Positions 1 to 8,642 of a DNA stretch of 64,000 bases are shown piece by piece; position 1 is the first letter of the stretch, and the number at the start of each line of letters is the position of its first letter. Below the pieces are notes generated by a model. The model was not told the DNA's origin, searched no databases, and worked only from the letters and a program-made list of their open reading frames with translations. Made by a program: the position numbers and the translations under genes. The stretch lies in NCBI GenBank assembly GCA_017540605.1, contig JAFYAS010000026.1, positions 62,001 through 126,000 of the forward strand, given 5' to 3'. Source of the DNA: Lachnospiraceae bacterium. Its GTDB lineage: Bacteria > Bacillota > Clostridia > Lachnospirales > Lachnospiraceae.

Positions 1-1094
1 TCTAAAATCGTTGTAAGTGGAAATATATCAAGTCCCCTTATCTCTTCACCTAAAGAACCTTCCACTCCGTAGGGATCCTTTATCATTCTTCCCATCATCT
101 GAAATCCGCCGCATATTCCAAATAGCAAGCCGCCTTTGTCGATATGATCATAAATGCTGTCGAAAAAACCGTTGTCCTTTAGCCATTTTAGATCCGATAT
201 GGTATTCTTGGTTCCGGGAAGAATTATCATATCAGGAGACATAAGCTCCGAGGGACTCTTTATATACCTGACAGATACCTTATCTATACCTTCGAATACA
301 TCAAAGTCGGTATAATTGGATAATCTCGGATAAGCGATCACTGCGATATCTATATCCCTCTGTATTCTTCTTTCAAATCTGTCAGATAGAGAATCCTCTT
401 CGGGGAGTTTTAAATCAATGTAGGGAACAACTCCAACAACAGGTATACCTGATCGATCCTCTAGTTCCTTTATTCCCGGATTCAGAATGGTTTTATCTCC
501 ACGGAATTTGTTGATCACCAAGCCCTTTACGCGCTTTTTTTCATCGTCCTCAAGCAACATCAATGTTCCAAGAAGCTGTGCGAACACTCCTCCTCTGTCT
601 ATATCTCCGACTAAAATCACGGGACTGTCAGCCATATCGGCCATGCCCATATTGACTATATCATTCTCTTTTAAATTTATCTCTGCGGGACTTCCTGCGC
701 CTTCGATCACTATAGGACTATATTTATCGGCGAGGATATTGTAAGCCTTCATGATATCAGGAACAAGCTTTTTTTTATGGTCAAAGTACTCTCTCGCTTT
801 CATATTCCCGACCACTTCACCGGCTACTATGACCTGAGATCCAACATTACTTGTAGGTTTTAACAGGATAGGATTCATCAACACTGAAGGTTCAAGCATA
901 GCTGCCTCTGCCTGCATAACTTGAGCCCTGCCCATCTCAAGCCCTTCCTTGGTAATGTAGGAATTGAGTGCCATATTTTGAGACTTAAAGGGAGCAGGTG
1001 AATATCCATCCTGCTTAAAAATACGACAGAGTCCGGCAGCGATCAGGCTCTTTCCAACATTTGACATTGTCCCTTGAATCATTATATTATGCAT
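1..1094 (-). CDS. cobQ: Cobyric acid synthase, CobQ (N-terminal ~365 residues, truncated by the window edge)
   Basis: Glutamine-dependent amidation of adenosylcobyrinic acid a,c-diamide to cobyric acid in cobalamin synthesis. Reading the minus strand from the ATG at 1094 gives an N-terminus with the dethiobiotin-synthetase-like P-loop GTMSNVGKS, followed by GLCRIF and [10 protein letters not shown], both diagnostic for CobQ. Near the edge the frame contains the class I glutamine amidotransferase nucleophile motif [10 protein letters not shown] (Cys near position 117) and then YGVEGS. The family is about 500 residues, so roughly the last quarter lies outside the window. An in-frame stop just upstream of the ATG fixes the N-terminus, although no convincing Shine-Dalgarno precedes it. 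No cobalamin riboswitch fits into the 45 bases upstream, where a terminator for the neighbouring gene sits. Confidence 0.93.
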   Translation of the reverse strand, partial: MHNIMIQGTMSNVGKSLIAAGLCRIFKQDGYSPAPFKSQNMALNSYITKEGLEMGRAQVMQAEAAMLEPSVLMNPILLKPTSNVGSQVIVAGEVVGNMKAREYFDHKKKLVPDIMKAYNILADKYSPIVIEGAGSPAEINLKENDIVNMGMADMADSPVILVGDIDRGGVFAQLLGTLMLLEDDEKKRVKGLVINKFRGDKTILNPGIKELEDRSGIPVVGVVPYIDLKLPEEDSLSDRFERRIQRDIDIAVIAYPRLSNYTDFDVFEGIDKVSVRYIKSPSELMSPDMIILPGTKNTISDLKWLKDNGFFDSIYDHIDKGGLLFGICGGFQMMGRMIKDPYGVEGSLGEEIRGLDIFPLTTIL

Positions 1095-1139
1095 ATTCGA
1101 TTATTATTACAGGTAGCTTCGTTTCTTATAAAGTGAAAA

Positions 1140-1171
1140 AAGGACAGACGATAAAGGCTCAGTCTGTCCTT
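1140..1171 (-). terminator. Rho-independent terminator of the EAL gene
   Basis: On the minus strand a 10-bp perfect stem (AAGGACAGAC / GTCTGTCCTT) with a 12-base loop is followed directly by a run of T. It lies just after the EAL gene stop and separates that gene from cobQ. Confidence 0.85.
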
Positions 1172-1176
1172 CATTA

Positions 1177-2901
1177 TTACTTTAATTCTCCGTCAAGCTC
1201 CAAATCTTCTTCAGGGAAAAAGGATTCATCCTTTTTCTTAAGTCTCTCTTCAAATTGTTTAACAGGCATAGGTCTGTCAAAATAAAAGCCCTGAGCCAGA
1301 TAACAATTATTCTTCTTTAGTAACTTCACCTGTTCAAGTGTCTCAACGCCTTCAACAATACACTCAAGTCCCATATCCTGAGCCATAGCGATAACATGCT
1401 TTAGCATCACCATCTCATTCTTACGGCTCTGTCCTATCACAGGAAGGAAGCTCTTGTCAATCTTTAGAACATTCCAGGGAATCTCACGGATAAGATTGAG
1501 GGATGAATAACCAATACCAAAATCATCCACAGAAGTTGAGATACCTCTCTCCTGAAGTCCGTAAACGACTCTCTTTAAATCCTTGAACTCCACATCAGTG
1601 GTTGTCTCAGTAAGCTCTATCTCTATGTACTTATATGGAACATCATAGGAGTCGATGATCTGAAGAATGTGATTCAAAAGATCCATATCACCAAGATGTC
1701 TTCTAGACAGATTCACAGATACCTTGACAGGTTCAACTCCTTCGTCAAGCCATCTTCTGATATCTGCACACACATGGGCAAGCATATAAAAATCAAGCTT
1801 ACATATGTTCATGCTTTGTTCAAATACCGGGATAAAATCGCTGGGAGGAACAAGTTTGCCATCTCTTTCCCATCTACAAAGTGCCTCAGCTCCAACCAGA
1901 TTGTATCTCTCAAGGGATATCTTAGGCTGATAATATACCTTGAATTCTTCGTTGGCCATAGCGTCAGGGAAAAGACTTTCTATCCTCTTCATCTCAGACT
2001 GTCTGTGCATCAGATTCTCGTTGAAGAATATCTCATCCGTTCCGTGAGAATTCTTTGCAACATTCATAGATATACTGATCTTGTCCATGATATCTTCAGG
2101 AGTTCGTATCTTATCATTCTCGTCTACAATATAGAAACCGGCAACAGAGCAAACCAGGACTCTCTCCTTGCTTACTTCATTGAATATAACTCCCTCACCA
2201 TGAAGGTGTCTTCTGACAACCTCAAGATCTGACTTTAGAAAAATAGCAGCAAAATTGTCGCCGCCTACACGAACCACAAGTCCGGGTTTTTTAAGCTTTT
2301 TCTGAAGCTGGGCAATATATTTTTTCATAACCAGAGTTCCGAGATTACGTCCTATCTGATCGTTGACAACTGAAAATCTTTTTAGATTGAAGAATACGGC
2401 ACCAAAATCATTGATCTGTCCTTTTGCGATCATCATACTGGTAAATCTCATGAATTGGGCTATATTGGGCATACCAAGCTGCATATCGGTATAGGTTCTT
2501 TCGTCAACCTGTTTCATCATGCTTGCACGACCGTTGAATGTAAACAAAGCCTTCTGAAATACCCTTACCTTATTGAGCTCTTCTTCGCTCCATGGCGCTT
2601 CATTGGTATATTGATAAATGTTGTAATGAGCGGCACTTCCCGCACCGGTCACCTCTCTTACGAATAGTTTTCTGTCTCTTGAAAATTCACCCTGACTGTA
2701 GAACACAACCAGTTTGCCTGAGTTCATGCGTTCCTTCTGCATGTTCTCATAGTAGACCAATTCAACCCTTGCTATTCGAAGAATGCGACAAAGCTTATCC
2801 ATTGCCACGTGAGTATCTCCGTTTACGATACCGTTTATCTTCTCCATACGGACAAGAAATTCTTCCAAAGCCTGATTGTATGCTAAGATATCTATTGCCA
2901 T
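1177..2901 (-). CDS. GAF-like/GGDEF(degenerate)/EAL protein, probable cyclic-di-GMP phosphodiesterase
   Basis: Likely hydrolyses c-di-GMP to pGpG in the cytoplasm. No membrane segment is visible. The first ~150 residues resemble a small sensor domain (GAF-like, tentative). A GGDEF domain follows in which the active-site motif reads RVGGDNF, so cyclase activity is doubtful. The EAL domain looks intact: AEALCRW, SVNLS, LTETT, DDFGIGYSS, KIDKSF, VEGVET and AQGF supply the expected metal and catalytic residues. The frame is open up to a TTG at 2982, but a TATAAT lies at 2985-2990, and a GGAGAG seven bases before the ATG at 2901 makes that ATG (Met-Ala-Ile-Asp) the better start, giving 574 residues. 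It is divergent from the DUF1836 gene and ends at a strong terminator. Confidence 0.85.
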   Translation of the reverse strand: MAIDILAYNQALEEFLVRMEKINGIVNGDTHVAMDKLCRILRIARVELVYYENMQKERMNSGKLVVFYSQGEFSRDRKLFVREVTGAGSAAHYNIYQYTNEAPWSEEELNKVRVFQKALFTFNGRASMMKQVDERTYTDMQLGMPNIAQFMRFTSMMIAKGQINDFGAVFFNLKRFSVVNDQIGRNLGTLVMKKYIAQLQKKLKKPGLVVRVGGDNFAAIFLKSDLEVVRRHLHGEGVIFNEVSKERVLVCSVAGFYIVDENDKIRTPEDIMDKISISMNVAKNSHGTDEIFFNENLMHRQSEMKRIESLFPDAMANEEFKVYYQPKISLERYNLVGAEALCRWERDGKLVPPSDFIPVFEQSMNICKLDFYMLAHVCADIRRWLDEGVEPVKVSVNLSRRHLGDMDLLNHILQIIDSYDVPYKYIEIELTETTTDVEFKDLKRVVYGLQERGISTSVDDFGIGYSSLNLIREIPWNVLKIDKSFLPVIGQSRKNEMVMLKHVIAMAQDMGLECIVEGVETLEQVKLLKKNNCYLAQGFYFDRPMPVKQFEERLKKKDESFFPEEDLELDGELK

Positions 2902-2984
2902 ACCCATACTCTCCATAAAATGCGAAACCCGCCAACCAAAATACTGTTCAAAGTATTGGTGAACAGTAAAAACACCTATCAATG

Positions 2985-2990
2985 ATTATA
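2985..2990 (-). promoter_or_regulatory. Extended -10 promoter element for the EAL gene
   Basis: The minus strand reads TGTTATAAT, an extended -10 (TGnTATAAT), without a recognisable -35 box at 16-18 bp. Transcription would begin near 2978, which excludes the upstream TTG start. Confidence 0.5.
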
Positions 2991-3077
2991 ACAGATTTTG
3001 TCTATAATTGCTATATATTTCTTGATTTTTCATCTATTTTTATGCACAAAAACGATTTGAGTTTATCATTTTTTTCC

Positions 3078-3106
3078 TTTACAAACTTATAAAAATAGCA
3101 TATTAT
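3078..3106 (+). promoter_or_regulatory. Sigma-A promoter of the DUF1836 gene
   Basis: TTTACA (3078-3083), 17-bp spacer, TATTAT (3101-3106). It is followed about 40 bases on by AAGGAAG and the ATG at 3157. The rest of the 2991-3156 divergent intergenic region is AT-rich with no other clear element. Confidence 0.65.
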
Positions 3107-3156
3107 TACTTTATTATGTAGTTTTTAATACTATGTGTTGTTTTTAAGGAAGAGAA

Positions 3157-3795
3157 ATGAAAATGGATAAGAAACATTCAGATATTATGAATATGCTTAA
3201 AGACCTTATCAGACTTGATTATATCGATCCCAAGGATATACCTGATATTGAGCTTTATATGGATCAGGTCACAACCTATTTTGACAAACAGTTTGCCAAG
3301 AGTCGAAGGAATGAGGATGACAAGATCCTCACAAAGACTATGATCAACAATTATTCGAAGAACGGTCTTTTACCACCCTCCAACAAAAAGAAATATGGTA
3401 AGGAGCATATCATACTGCTGATATACATCTATTATCTAAAGAATTTTCTTTCCATAGGTGATATCAAGACTTTACTCTCTCCTCTCACCGAGGATATGTT
3501 TAATGACAGTTCTGATAAAAACTCAGATAAAGATAATAAGGCTTTTAATGATGTTTATACCGAGATATTTAGTCTGATGCAGCTACAAAAAGGTCTGACT
3601 GATAAAAGTCTTTATTCAGCCTACAGACTGGCAGACAGATGCTATGATGACGAAGACGACAAATACCTTCACATGCTGGCATTTATCTCGGTACTCAGCT
3701 ATGACATCTATGCTAAAAAACAGATAGTCGAATCATTAATTGATGAACTCAACAAGGAAATCGAGAAAAAGAATCCGAAAAAAAAGGATAAGTAA
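3157..3795 (+). CDS. DUF1836 domain protein, MerR-like putative transcriptional regulator
   Basis: 212 residues. The core from about residue 55 (ILTKTMINNYSKNGLLPP, then KKYGKEHI and LKNFLSIGDIKTLL) matches my recollection of the DUF1836 family, a Firmicute group with a MerR-type winged helix-turn-helix. The N-terminus is acidic and helical, and the C-terminus ends in a Lys-rich tail (EKKNPKKKDK). An AAGGAAG Shine-Dalgarno lies eight bases before the ATG. Target genes are not known. It is the only protein gene besides htpG on the plus strand, it is divergent from the EAL gene, and its 3' end faces the TrpR-like gene convergently. Confidence 0.8.
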   Translation: MKMDKKHSDIMNMLKDLIRLDYIDPKDIPDIELYMDQVTTYFDKQFAKSRRNEDDKILTKTMINNYSKNGLLPPSNKKKYGKEHIILLIYIYYLKNFLSIGDIKTLLSPLTEDMFNDSSDKNSDKDNKAFNDVYTEIFSLMQLQKGLTDKSLYSAYRLADRCYDDEDDKYLHMLAFISVLSYDIYAKKQIVESLIDELNKEIEKKNPKKKDK

Positions 3796-3804
3796 AAAAG
3801 AAAG

Positions 3805-3835
3805 TGGGCGTATGATGGAATCCATCATACGCCCA
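3805..3835 (-). terminator. Terminator, 15-bp perfect hairpin
   Basis: TGGGCGTATGATGGA at 3805-3819 is perfectly inverted at 3821-3835. On the minus strand it is followed by CTTTCTTTTTT, so it terminates the amylase-like/TrpR-like transcript. Without a T-run on the plus side it is only a weaker stop for the DUF1836 gene. Confidence 0.85.
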
Positions 3836-3886
3836 TTGAGGTTATATGAAAAACAAACTTATGAAAACAACATAATTGTAGTCTTT

Positions 3887-4171
3887 TTATTTCATTCTGT
3901 CAAGCACCATATCATAGCTGCCGTTACCGTAATTAAGGGACCTGTTCACTCTTGATATGGTTGCCGTGGATGCTCCTGTTTTTTCGGCCACCTCGTGATA
4001 GGTGCAATTATCCTTTAGCATGCATGCTACCTCGAATCTCTGAGCTAGTGATAAAAGCTCGTTGACAGTACATATATCCTCGAAAAACTCAAAATACTCT
4101 TCTTCATTCTCAAGTGTCTTTATTGCTTCGAACAGTCTCTTGACTGCATCTGTTCTTATCGTCTTACCCAT
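3887..4171 (-). CDS. yerC: YerC/YecD family TrpR-related DNA-binding protein
   Basis: 94 residues with the TrpR-type helix-turn-helix arrangement: EEYFEFFEDICTVNEL, then LAQRFEVACML, then TYHEVAEKTGASTATISRVNRSL as the recognition helices. This matches the YerC/YecD family, a group related to the Trp repressor whose ligand and regulon are not well defined. A GGGGGA Shine-Dalgarno precedes the ATG. It starts 20 bases after the amylase-like gene, no promoter is visible in between, and both share the 3805-3835 terminator, so co-transcription is likely. The gene does not lie next to trp genes here. Confidence 0.87.
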   Translation of the reverse strand: MGKTIRTDAVKRLFEAIKTLENEEEYFEFFEDICTVNELLSLAQRFEVACMLKDNCTYHEVAEKTGASTATISRVNRSLNYGNGSYDMVLDRMK

Positions 4172-4191
4172 AGGTAAAATCCCCCGAAAAA

Positions 4192-5694
4192 TTATTTTGC
4201 TTTTTTAGCTCTGGTGGACTTTGATTTTACAGGCTTTGTGTCCTTCACCGGAGTCTCTACCCATACGGCAGCGGATCCGCGATTCACATAGAACTCGCCA
4301 CATCCATCATCATCAATCTTGATGTTGTATTTTGCATTACCTGTGATATCCGAGAAGAACTGTCCAGCATGGTGTCTTCCTACGTACATCCTCTTGGTTC
4401 CACCTGCTCCGTCAGAGATCACTACAGCCACGCCTGAGCCCTTGTGCTCCTCGTCACCCTCTCTGGTCCAACCAATGCAGTTGGCGTCATCAAAGTAGTC
4501 ATGCTGATATCCGTAAGCATAAAGCTTTCTTGCTTTAAGGATGGGATCAAGAACCTTCTTCATAGACTTAACCTTGCTTGAAGGAATTCCGTAATAATCG
4601 CCGTAGAACAATGAAGGATAACCCTGCTCACGAAGCATGATAAATGCATAAGCCATAGGCTTGAACCACTCTTCTACGTAAGATTCTCTGATACCGCCGG
4701 GCTGAGATTCGTGACAATCTACAAATGTAACAGCCTCTGTGGGAACCATTGAAACCAATGTATCATCCGCAAGAGTACGAAGATCATATCCGCCATGTGC
4801 CTTTGATGCATCAAAAAGTCTGAGATGCAAGGGTACATCTAAAAGTGTGATCTCGTGATTTACATTCTGTAAAAATTCATTGAGCTTATCAACATCGAAA
4901 TGCCAGCAATCGCCAAAGCTTACTAAAGGCTTTCCGGACACATCTCTCATCATTGATACCCAATCACGATAGAAGCTGCAGGCAATCCTATGAACTCCTG
5001 AAAGCTTTACACCATCTACTCCTGTCTCACTGATGAACCATGCGCCCCAACGATAAAGCTCATCAACTACCTCCTGATTGGTGTAGTCAATATCAGCGCC
5101 CATAATGTAGTCATATTTATCCTTGTCGCCTGCTACATATTCTTTCCACTTCTTTCCTGTGAAACGCTCTATGGCAGCCTTAAAATCATCTGTATCCCAA
5201 TCTATACCGTCAAAATGCTTCCAATTCCATGTAAACTTTGAATACTTACCTTTTCTTCCGGGGAAATCAAACTTTGTCCAGCCCTTTATCACACGCTTGC
5301 TGCCAACCATCTGATTTCTGCTGTAAGCATTAAAATCATCAGCAGAGATAAGCTCTGTGCCATCAGCACCAAAACGATAGCCTGTGGGGATATCAGCATA
5401 TACCTGAATATCCTTTTCCTGTAAGGCCTTGATAGCTGCAATATAATCCTTTTTTGTTCCGTATTTGGTGGATACTGAGCCCTTTTGATTAAATTCGCCC
5501 AGATCATAGAGATCGTAAAGACCGTAGCCTGTATCGTTCTTTCCGGCTACTCCTTTAAATGCAGGTGGAAGCCAAACTGCTGTTACTCCCAGATTCTTAA
5601 GCTTGGTGGCATCAGCTGCCAGCTTTTTCCAAAGTGTGCCGTCTGCAGGCATATTTTCTTCAAAGCACTGCATTATCAATCCGTTGTTCCCCAT
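4192..5694 (-). CDS. GH13 alpha-amylase homologue lacking all three catalytic residues (putative pseudoenzyme)
   Basis: 500 residues, no signal peptide, similar in layout to Bacillus-type liquefying amylases (GH13_5): the N-terminal barrel start GVTAVWLPPAFKG, TGYGLYDLYDLGEF, IDYTNQEVV, and the C-terminal sheet domain. The catalytic positions are replaced. The nucleophile Asp of FRLDAV is Ser in VKLSGV (residue 237 counted from the upstream Met at 5709), the acid/base Glu of AEYW is Asp in GDCW (267), and the stabiliser Asp of NHD is Glu in CHE (334). The spacings of 30 and 67 equal those of B. licheniformis amylase D231/E261/D328 as I remember it. Region I NH is also lost (ADIPTGYR). The frame is intact, arguing for a retained non-catalytic role such as glycan binding. 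The C-terminus is Lys-rich. Start chosen at 5694 because GGAGG sits eight bases upstream; the ATG at 5709 overlaps it. Confidence 0.85.
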   Translation of the reverse strand: MGNNGLIMQCFEENMPADGTLWKKLAADATKLKNLGVTAVWLPPAFKGVAGKNDTGYGLYDLYDLGEFNQKGSVSTKYGTKKDYIAAIKALQEKDIQVYADIPTGYRFGADGTELISADDFNAYSRNQMVGSKRVIKGWTKFDFPGRKGKYSKFTWNWKHFDGIDWDTDDFKAAIERFTGKKWKEYVAGDKDKYDYIMGADIDYTNQEVVDELYRWGAWFISETGVDGVKLSGVHRIACSFYRDWVSMMRDVSGKPLVSFGDCWHFDVDKLNEFLQNVNHEITLLDVPLHLRLFDASKAHGGYDLRTLADDTLVSMVPTEAVTFVDCHESQPGGIRESYVEEWFKPMAYAFIMLREQGYPSLFYGDYYGIPSSKVKSMKKVLDPILKARKLYAYGYQHDYFDDANCIGWTREGDEEHKGSGVAVVISDGAGGTKRMYVGRHHAGQFFSDITGNAKYNIKIDDDGCGEFYVNRGSAAVWVETPVKDTKPVKSKSTRAKKAK

Positions 5695-5745
5695 TGTTCC
5701 ATCCTCCATTTTTTGCTCAGAGTTTTTGTTTGTCTAGCTTTTTAC

Positions 5746-5774
5746 AGTATAACAAATATGACCTAAAATCGCAA
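5746..5774 (-). promoter_or_regulatory. Sigma-A promoter of the amylase-like/yerC operon
   Basis: Minus strand: TTGCGA (5769-5774), 17-bp spacer, TATACT (5746-5751), leading to the GGAGG/ATG at 5694 after about 45 bases. Confidence 0.65.
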
Positions 5775-5835
5775 CCACCTATTGTGGCTAAATTCACTGT
5801 TGAAATACGATTCATCTTTTAAAAAACTTACTGTA

Positions 5836-6558
5836 TTACTCCCCTTCAATAATTGCTGAATTGGTTTTAATGATAGCTCTGGGAATAGAATCCTTCGCAT
5901 TCTTCCAGGGTTCATCCTTGTATCTGTAATCATATTTATTGATAAACCAGGCAACATCTTCATTGACTCTCTCGATATTATCAAAGAACACCTTATCAAC
6001 AGTTTGAAGGAATTCAGTAAGGTCATTTCCGGACAATTCCTTAGCGGCATTCTCATAGAGCAGACCATAATGCTCAACACAAAAGCCCTTACAGCTCTTT
6101 ACTGCATCCTTAAATGAACTGTCCTTCTTCCACATGTGGAAAATGGTATTCACATATCTTTGAAAGGTATCCTCGATACGACCACAGATAAAACAGGTTG
6201 ATTTAAGACCTTTGACATAGTCAACTACCGAGCTTCCGCCTGTGGCTTTTTTAAACAGTCCGCCACCGGAGGGCTTATCACTTGAAGCCTGCTTTAAGTC
6301 CTTTATCACTTTGTCCATATGGGTATTAAGCATCAGTGCAAGACCAAGCCTGTTCTTCTCATTATACAGATCTCTGATATGCTTGCCGCAAAAGCCAAGC
6401 TTATCTGTCATGGCACGATTGTCATCCTCCATATAGCTTGGTCCCATGGTATATTCTATGGCATTCCTCTCTAAAGATCTTCTCATGGCACAGATAGGAC
6501 ACTCACAGTCCTCGTTGAATGCATCTGTAACAGGTATGGTATATAGTTGTTCTTTCAT
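5836..6558 (-). CDS. DUF6062 family cysteine-motif protein
   Basis: 240 residues, soluble, no signal peptide. Two paired Cys/His modules are visible: CECPICAMRRSLE with FCGKHIRDLY, then CFICGRIEDTF with FCVEHYGLLY. The N-terminal block (YTIPVTDAFN, then EYTMGPSYMEDD) matches the DUF6062 family that I recall from Lachnospiraceae. The repeated CxxC...CxxH layout suggests two metal-binding half-domains, probably zinc, but no function is established. An AAGGAG Shine-Dalgarno precedes the ATG. It is monocistronic, with its own promoter. Confidence 0.75.
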   Translation of the reverse strand: MKEQLYTIPVTDAFNEDCECPICAMRRSLERNAIEYTMGPSYMEDDNRAMTDKLGFCGKHIRDLYNEKNRLGLALMLNTHMDKVIKDLKQASSDKPSGGGLFKKATGGSSVVDYVKGLKSTCFICGRIEDTFQRYVNTIFHMWKKDSSFKDAVKSCKGFCVEHYGLLYENAAKELSGNDLTEFLQTVDKVFFDNIERVNEDVAWFINKYDYRYKDEPWKNAKDSIPRAIIKTNSAIIEGE

Positions 6559-6592
6559 AAGGCACTCCTTTTTCTTATATTCACATATGCCT

Positions 6593-6622
6593 ATTGTATG
6601 CGTTTTATGGGAGGTTTGTCAA
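6593..6622 (-). promoter_or_regulatory. Sigma-A promoter of the DUF6062 gene
   Basis: Minus strand: TTGACA (6617-6622), 18-bp spacer, TACAAT (6593-6598), about 35 bases before the ATG. The -35 box abuts the terminator of the upstream gene. Confidence 0.7.
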
Positions 6623-6625
6623 ATA

Positions 6626-6663
6626 TAAAAAACATCCTACAGTACCGAAATACCGTAGGATGT
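6626..6663 (-). terminator. Terminator of the 581-residue secreted protein gene
   Basis: Minus strand: ACATCCTAC (6655-6663) pairs with GTAGGATGT (6632-6640), with further inner pairing, and is followed by TTTTTT at 6626-6631. Confidence 0.85.
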
Positions 6664-6678
6664 CATAATGATGTCTAA

Positions 6679-8424
6679 TTATTTAATCTTTACTTTCTTT
6701 GCCTTACCCCATGAACCGTAGGCTGTGAAGGTATTTGAATACTTCTTGGTTACACGGCACTTAAGGTTAAGTGTCTTCTTACAAGAAGCGGGGGTGTTTC
6801 CACCCTTTACAAGTCTAAAGTTTGCTGAAGGCTTGTTGGTGGTATTGGGGCAGCTTGTACCGTAGATATTGTACTCATAGCTTGTTGCACCCTTTACCTT
6901 GGCAACAGTGATCTTACCGTTTGCAGCGTAGAAGGTATACTTCTTCTTGTACTCATTCCACTTACCGGGATTGTAGGTAAGAGTTCCTGTTTCCTTTGAA
7001 ATCTTTATATTGGTAACACTCTTTATAGTGGGCTTTGCAGCAGGTGCTGTACCAACTGTAAATGCCTTGCTAAGCTTACTCTCAGCCTTTGACTTGCTGT
7101 CATAGTTGGTAAGCTTGATCTGATACTTAGTATTTGCCTTAAGCTTCTTAAGAGTAATGCTGCTTCCCTTTGCTGTGCCTGCAAGCACGAACTTGCTTCC
7201 CTTCTTAAGATAGATCCTGATTGAATCTGCCTTTGAATCAGAGTTTGTACTCCAGCTCTTTACTGTGATAGCGTTTGAGCTACCGGTTCCCTGATAATCC
7301 ACGAAAGGCCTGGGCGTGTTGGTAACAGTCCATGTATCAACGACCTCGCCTCTCTCATCCTTGATCTTTACAGCAAACTTTCCAAAGTTGTCATCCTTGA
7401 AGATAACCTCTGTCAAAGGATTATCCTTGTCTAAAGAAAGCTTTGAGGTATCAACCTCAGCGCTCTTGGGGAAGCCGTCTGCGTCCTCGGGAACAATACC
7501 GATGATGCTGTTTGATTCTGTATAGTTCTTACCTTTTTCCTCAACCTTGATCTCGTTACCCTGCTTGAACTTAAGACCGGTGATTGGCTTATAAGGTCTC
7601 AATATAAAGCTCTTGAAGCCTCTGTCCATATTCTTGCCGATTGAACCACCTCTAACAAACATATAGTATGTTCCGGCCTCATAGAAAGACATCTTAGCCT
7701 TGTTATCTTTCATCTTCTCTCCGCCGGGCTCGGTCTGATAAGAAGTAGCTGTAGTATTGGTGGGATAGAAAATATTAGCATCAAGCTTAGAAAACGGAAT
7801 TTCTTTGTTAGAATTTAACTGCTGACTAAGTCCATCATAGAAATTCTTGTCTGAAACAGCAGGTGTAGTACCATCATTCTTGTAGAACATAAAAGTCGCA
7901 GAAGTATTATAAGGCTCAAACTCGATTGTTGAAGGAGCTGTGATGGTGAACCTAAACCAAGTTTCTTCGGCCGGGTCTGCTCCCTGAGGAATAGATACAG
8001 GTGCAGCTGTAGTAACATTAGTAAGGTCATAAGCAGATTCTTTTGTGTTGTAGTTGTTCGCTTCTTCAAAAGCGATCTCAACTGATCTTGATCCTGCTAC
8101 TCTGATGATAACAGGAGTATTTGCCTTTACCTCTTCATAAGAACCACCGTAATACTCACGTCCTTCAAGCCCCTTATAAATGGTTCCGCCTGAGAACTTT
8201 ACCATACCATCCTTGGCGAAAGTAATGGAATAAACCAAGCCTTCCTTTGAGCCACTGTATGAGTATGTTCCAAAATCAGAAATAGTACCTATATAAGGAT
8301 CACCTGTTGTTCCTGTTCCGCCTGTAGGTGTTAAAGCTGTTGCTGCATCAACAACTGCTGATGAAAGAACAAATCCTCCGATAAGCAGAAGTAATGCAAA
8401 TAAATGTGTTGCTATTCGTTTCAT
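6679..8424 (-). CDS. Secreted protein with PPC-like and fibronectin type III-like domains, function unknown
   Basis: 581 residues. An N-terminal signal peptide (MKR, then a hydrophobic stretch, then VVDAA) points to export. Residues ~30-110 form a beta-rich domain; ~115-260 resemble a pre-peptidase C-terminal (PPC-like) sandwich (ESAYDLT...ETWFRFTITAPSTIEF), and the segment GTYYMFVRGG fits that. A fibronectin III-like segment follows (SIRIYLKKGSKF...LKANTKYQIKLTNYDS, about 395-450), then a basic C-terminal domain ending GKAKKVKIK. No catalytic motif, LPXTG or membrane anchor is seen. An AAAGGAGGG Shine-Dalgarno lies before the ATG. The similar Lys-rich end in neighbouring secreted proteins suggests a common way of staying with the cell wall (inference). 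Confidence 0.7.
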   Translation of the reverse strand: MKRIATHLFALLLLIGGFVLSSAVVDAATALTPTGGTGTTGDPYIGTISDFGTYSYSGSKEGLVYSITFAKDGMVKFSGGTIYKGLEGREYYGGSYEEVKANTPVIIRVAGSRSVEIAFEEANNYNTKESAYDLTNVTTAAPVSIPQGADPAEETWFRFTITAPSTIEFEPYNTSATFMFYKNDGTTPAVSDKNFYDGLSQQLNSNKEIPFSKLDANIFYPTNTTATSYQTEPGGEKMKDNKAKMSFYEAGTYYMFVRGGSIGKNMDRGFKSFILRPYKPITGLKFKQGNEIKVEEKGKNYTESNSIIGIVPEDADGFPKSAEVDTSKLSLDKDNPLTEVIFKDDNFGKFAVKIKDERGEVVDTWTVTNTPRPFVDYQGTGSSNAITVKSWSTNSDSKADSIRIYLKKGSKFVLAGTAKGSSITLKKLKANTKYQIKLTNYDSKSKAESKLSKAFTVGTAPAAKPTIKSVTNIKISKETGTLTYNPGKWNEYKKKYTFYAANGKITVAKVKGATSYEYNIYGTSCPNTTNKPSANFRLVKGGNTPASCKKTLNLKCRVTKKYSNTFTAYGSWGKAKKVKIK

Positions 8425-8585
8425 TGAATGCCCTCCTTTTGATTAAAGATTATTGGGATAGCTAAATTTTAAGGTGTGTAATATGATTTTTTAGCTTATC
8501 CCCTCTTATCTTGTGTCAGTAAACATAATACCATAAAATGACACTTCTATCTACCCAAAATTTTTTATATACATTTTTAAACTGA

Positions 8586-8618
8586 ATTCGGTGCCTGCCA
8601 TATTGACAGACACCGAAT
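8586..8618 (-). terminator. Putative terminator of the giant surface protein gene
   Basis: A 14-bp stem (two G-U pairs) with a 5-base loop about 25 bases after the stop at 8643. The trailing sequence is AT-rich but lacks a clean T-run, so termination may be partial. In 8425-8585, the leader of the 581-residue gene, only a Shine-Dalgarno is clear. Confidence 0.55.
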
Positions 8619-8642
8619 AATATTCATTGTTTTACAACCTAT

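Noticed and set aside
1095-1139. Cobalamin riboswitch upstream of cobQ
   Set aside because: Only 45 bases lie before the terminator of the neighbouring gene; nothing resembling a B12 box is present.
2240-2290. Active diguanylate cyclase in the EAL protein
   Set aside because: The motif reads GGDNF rather than GGDEF/GGEEF, so catalysis is unlikely.
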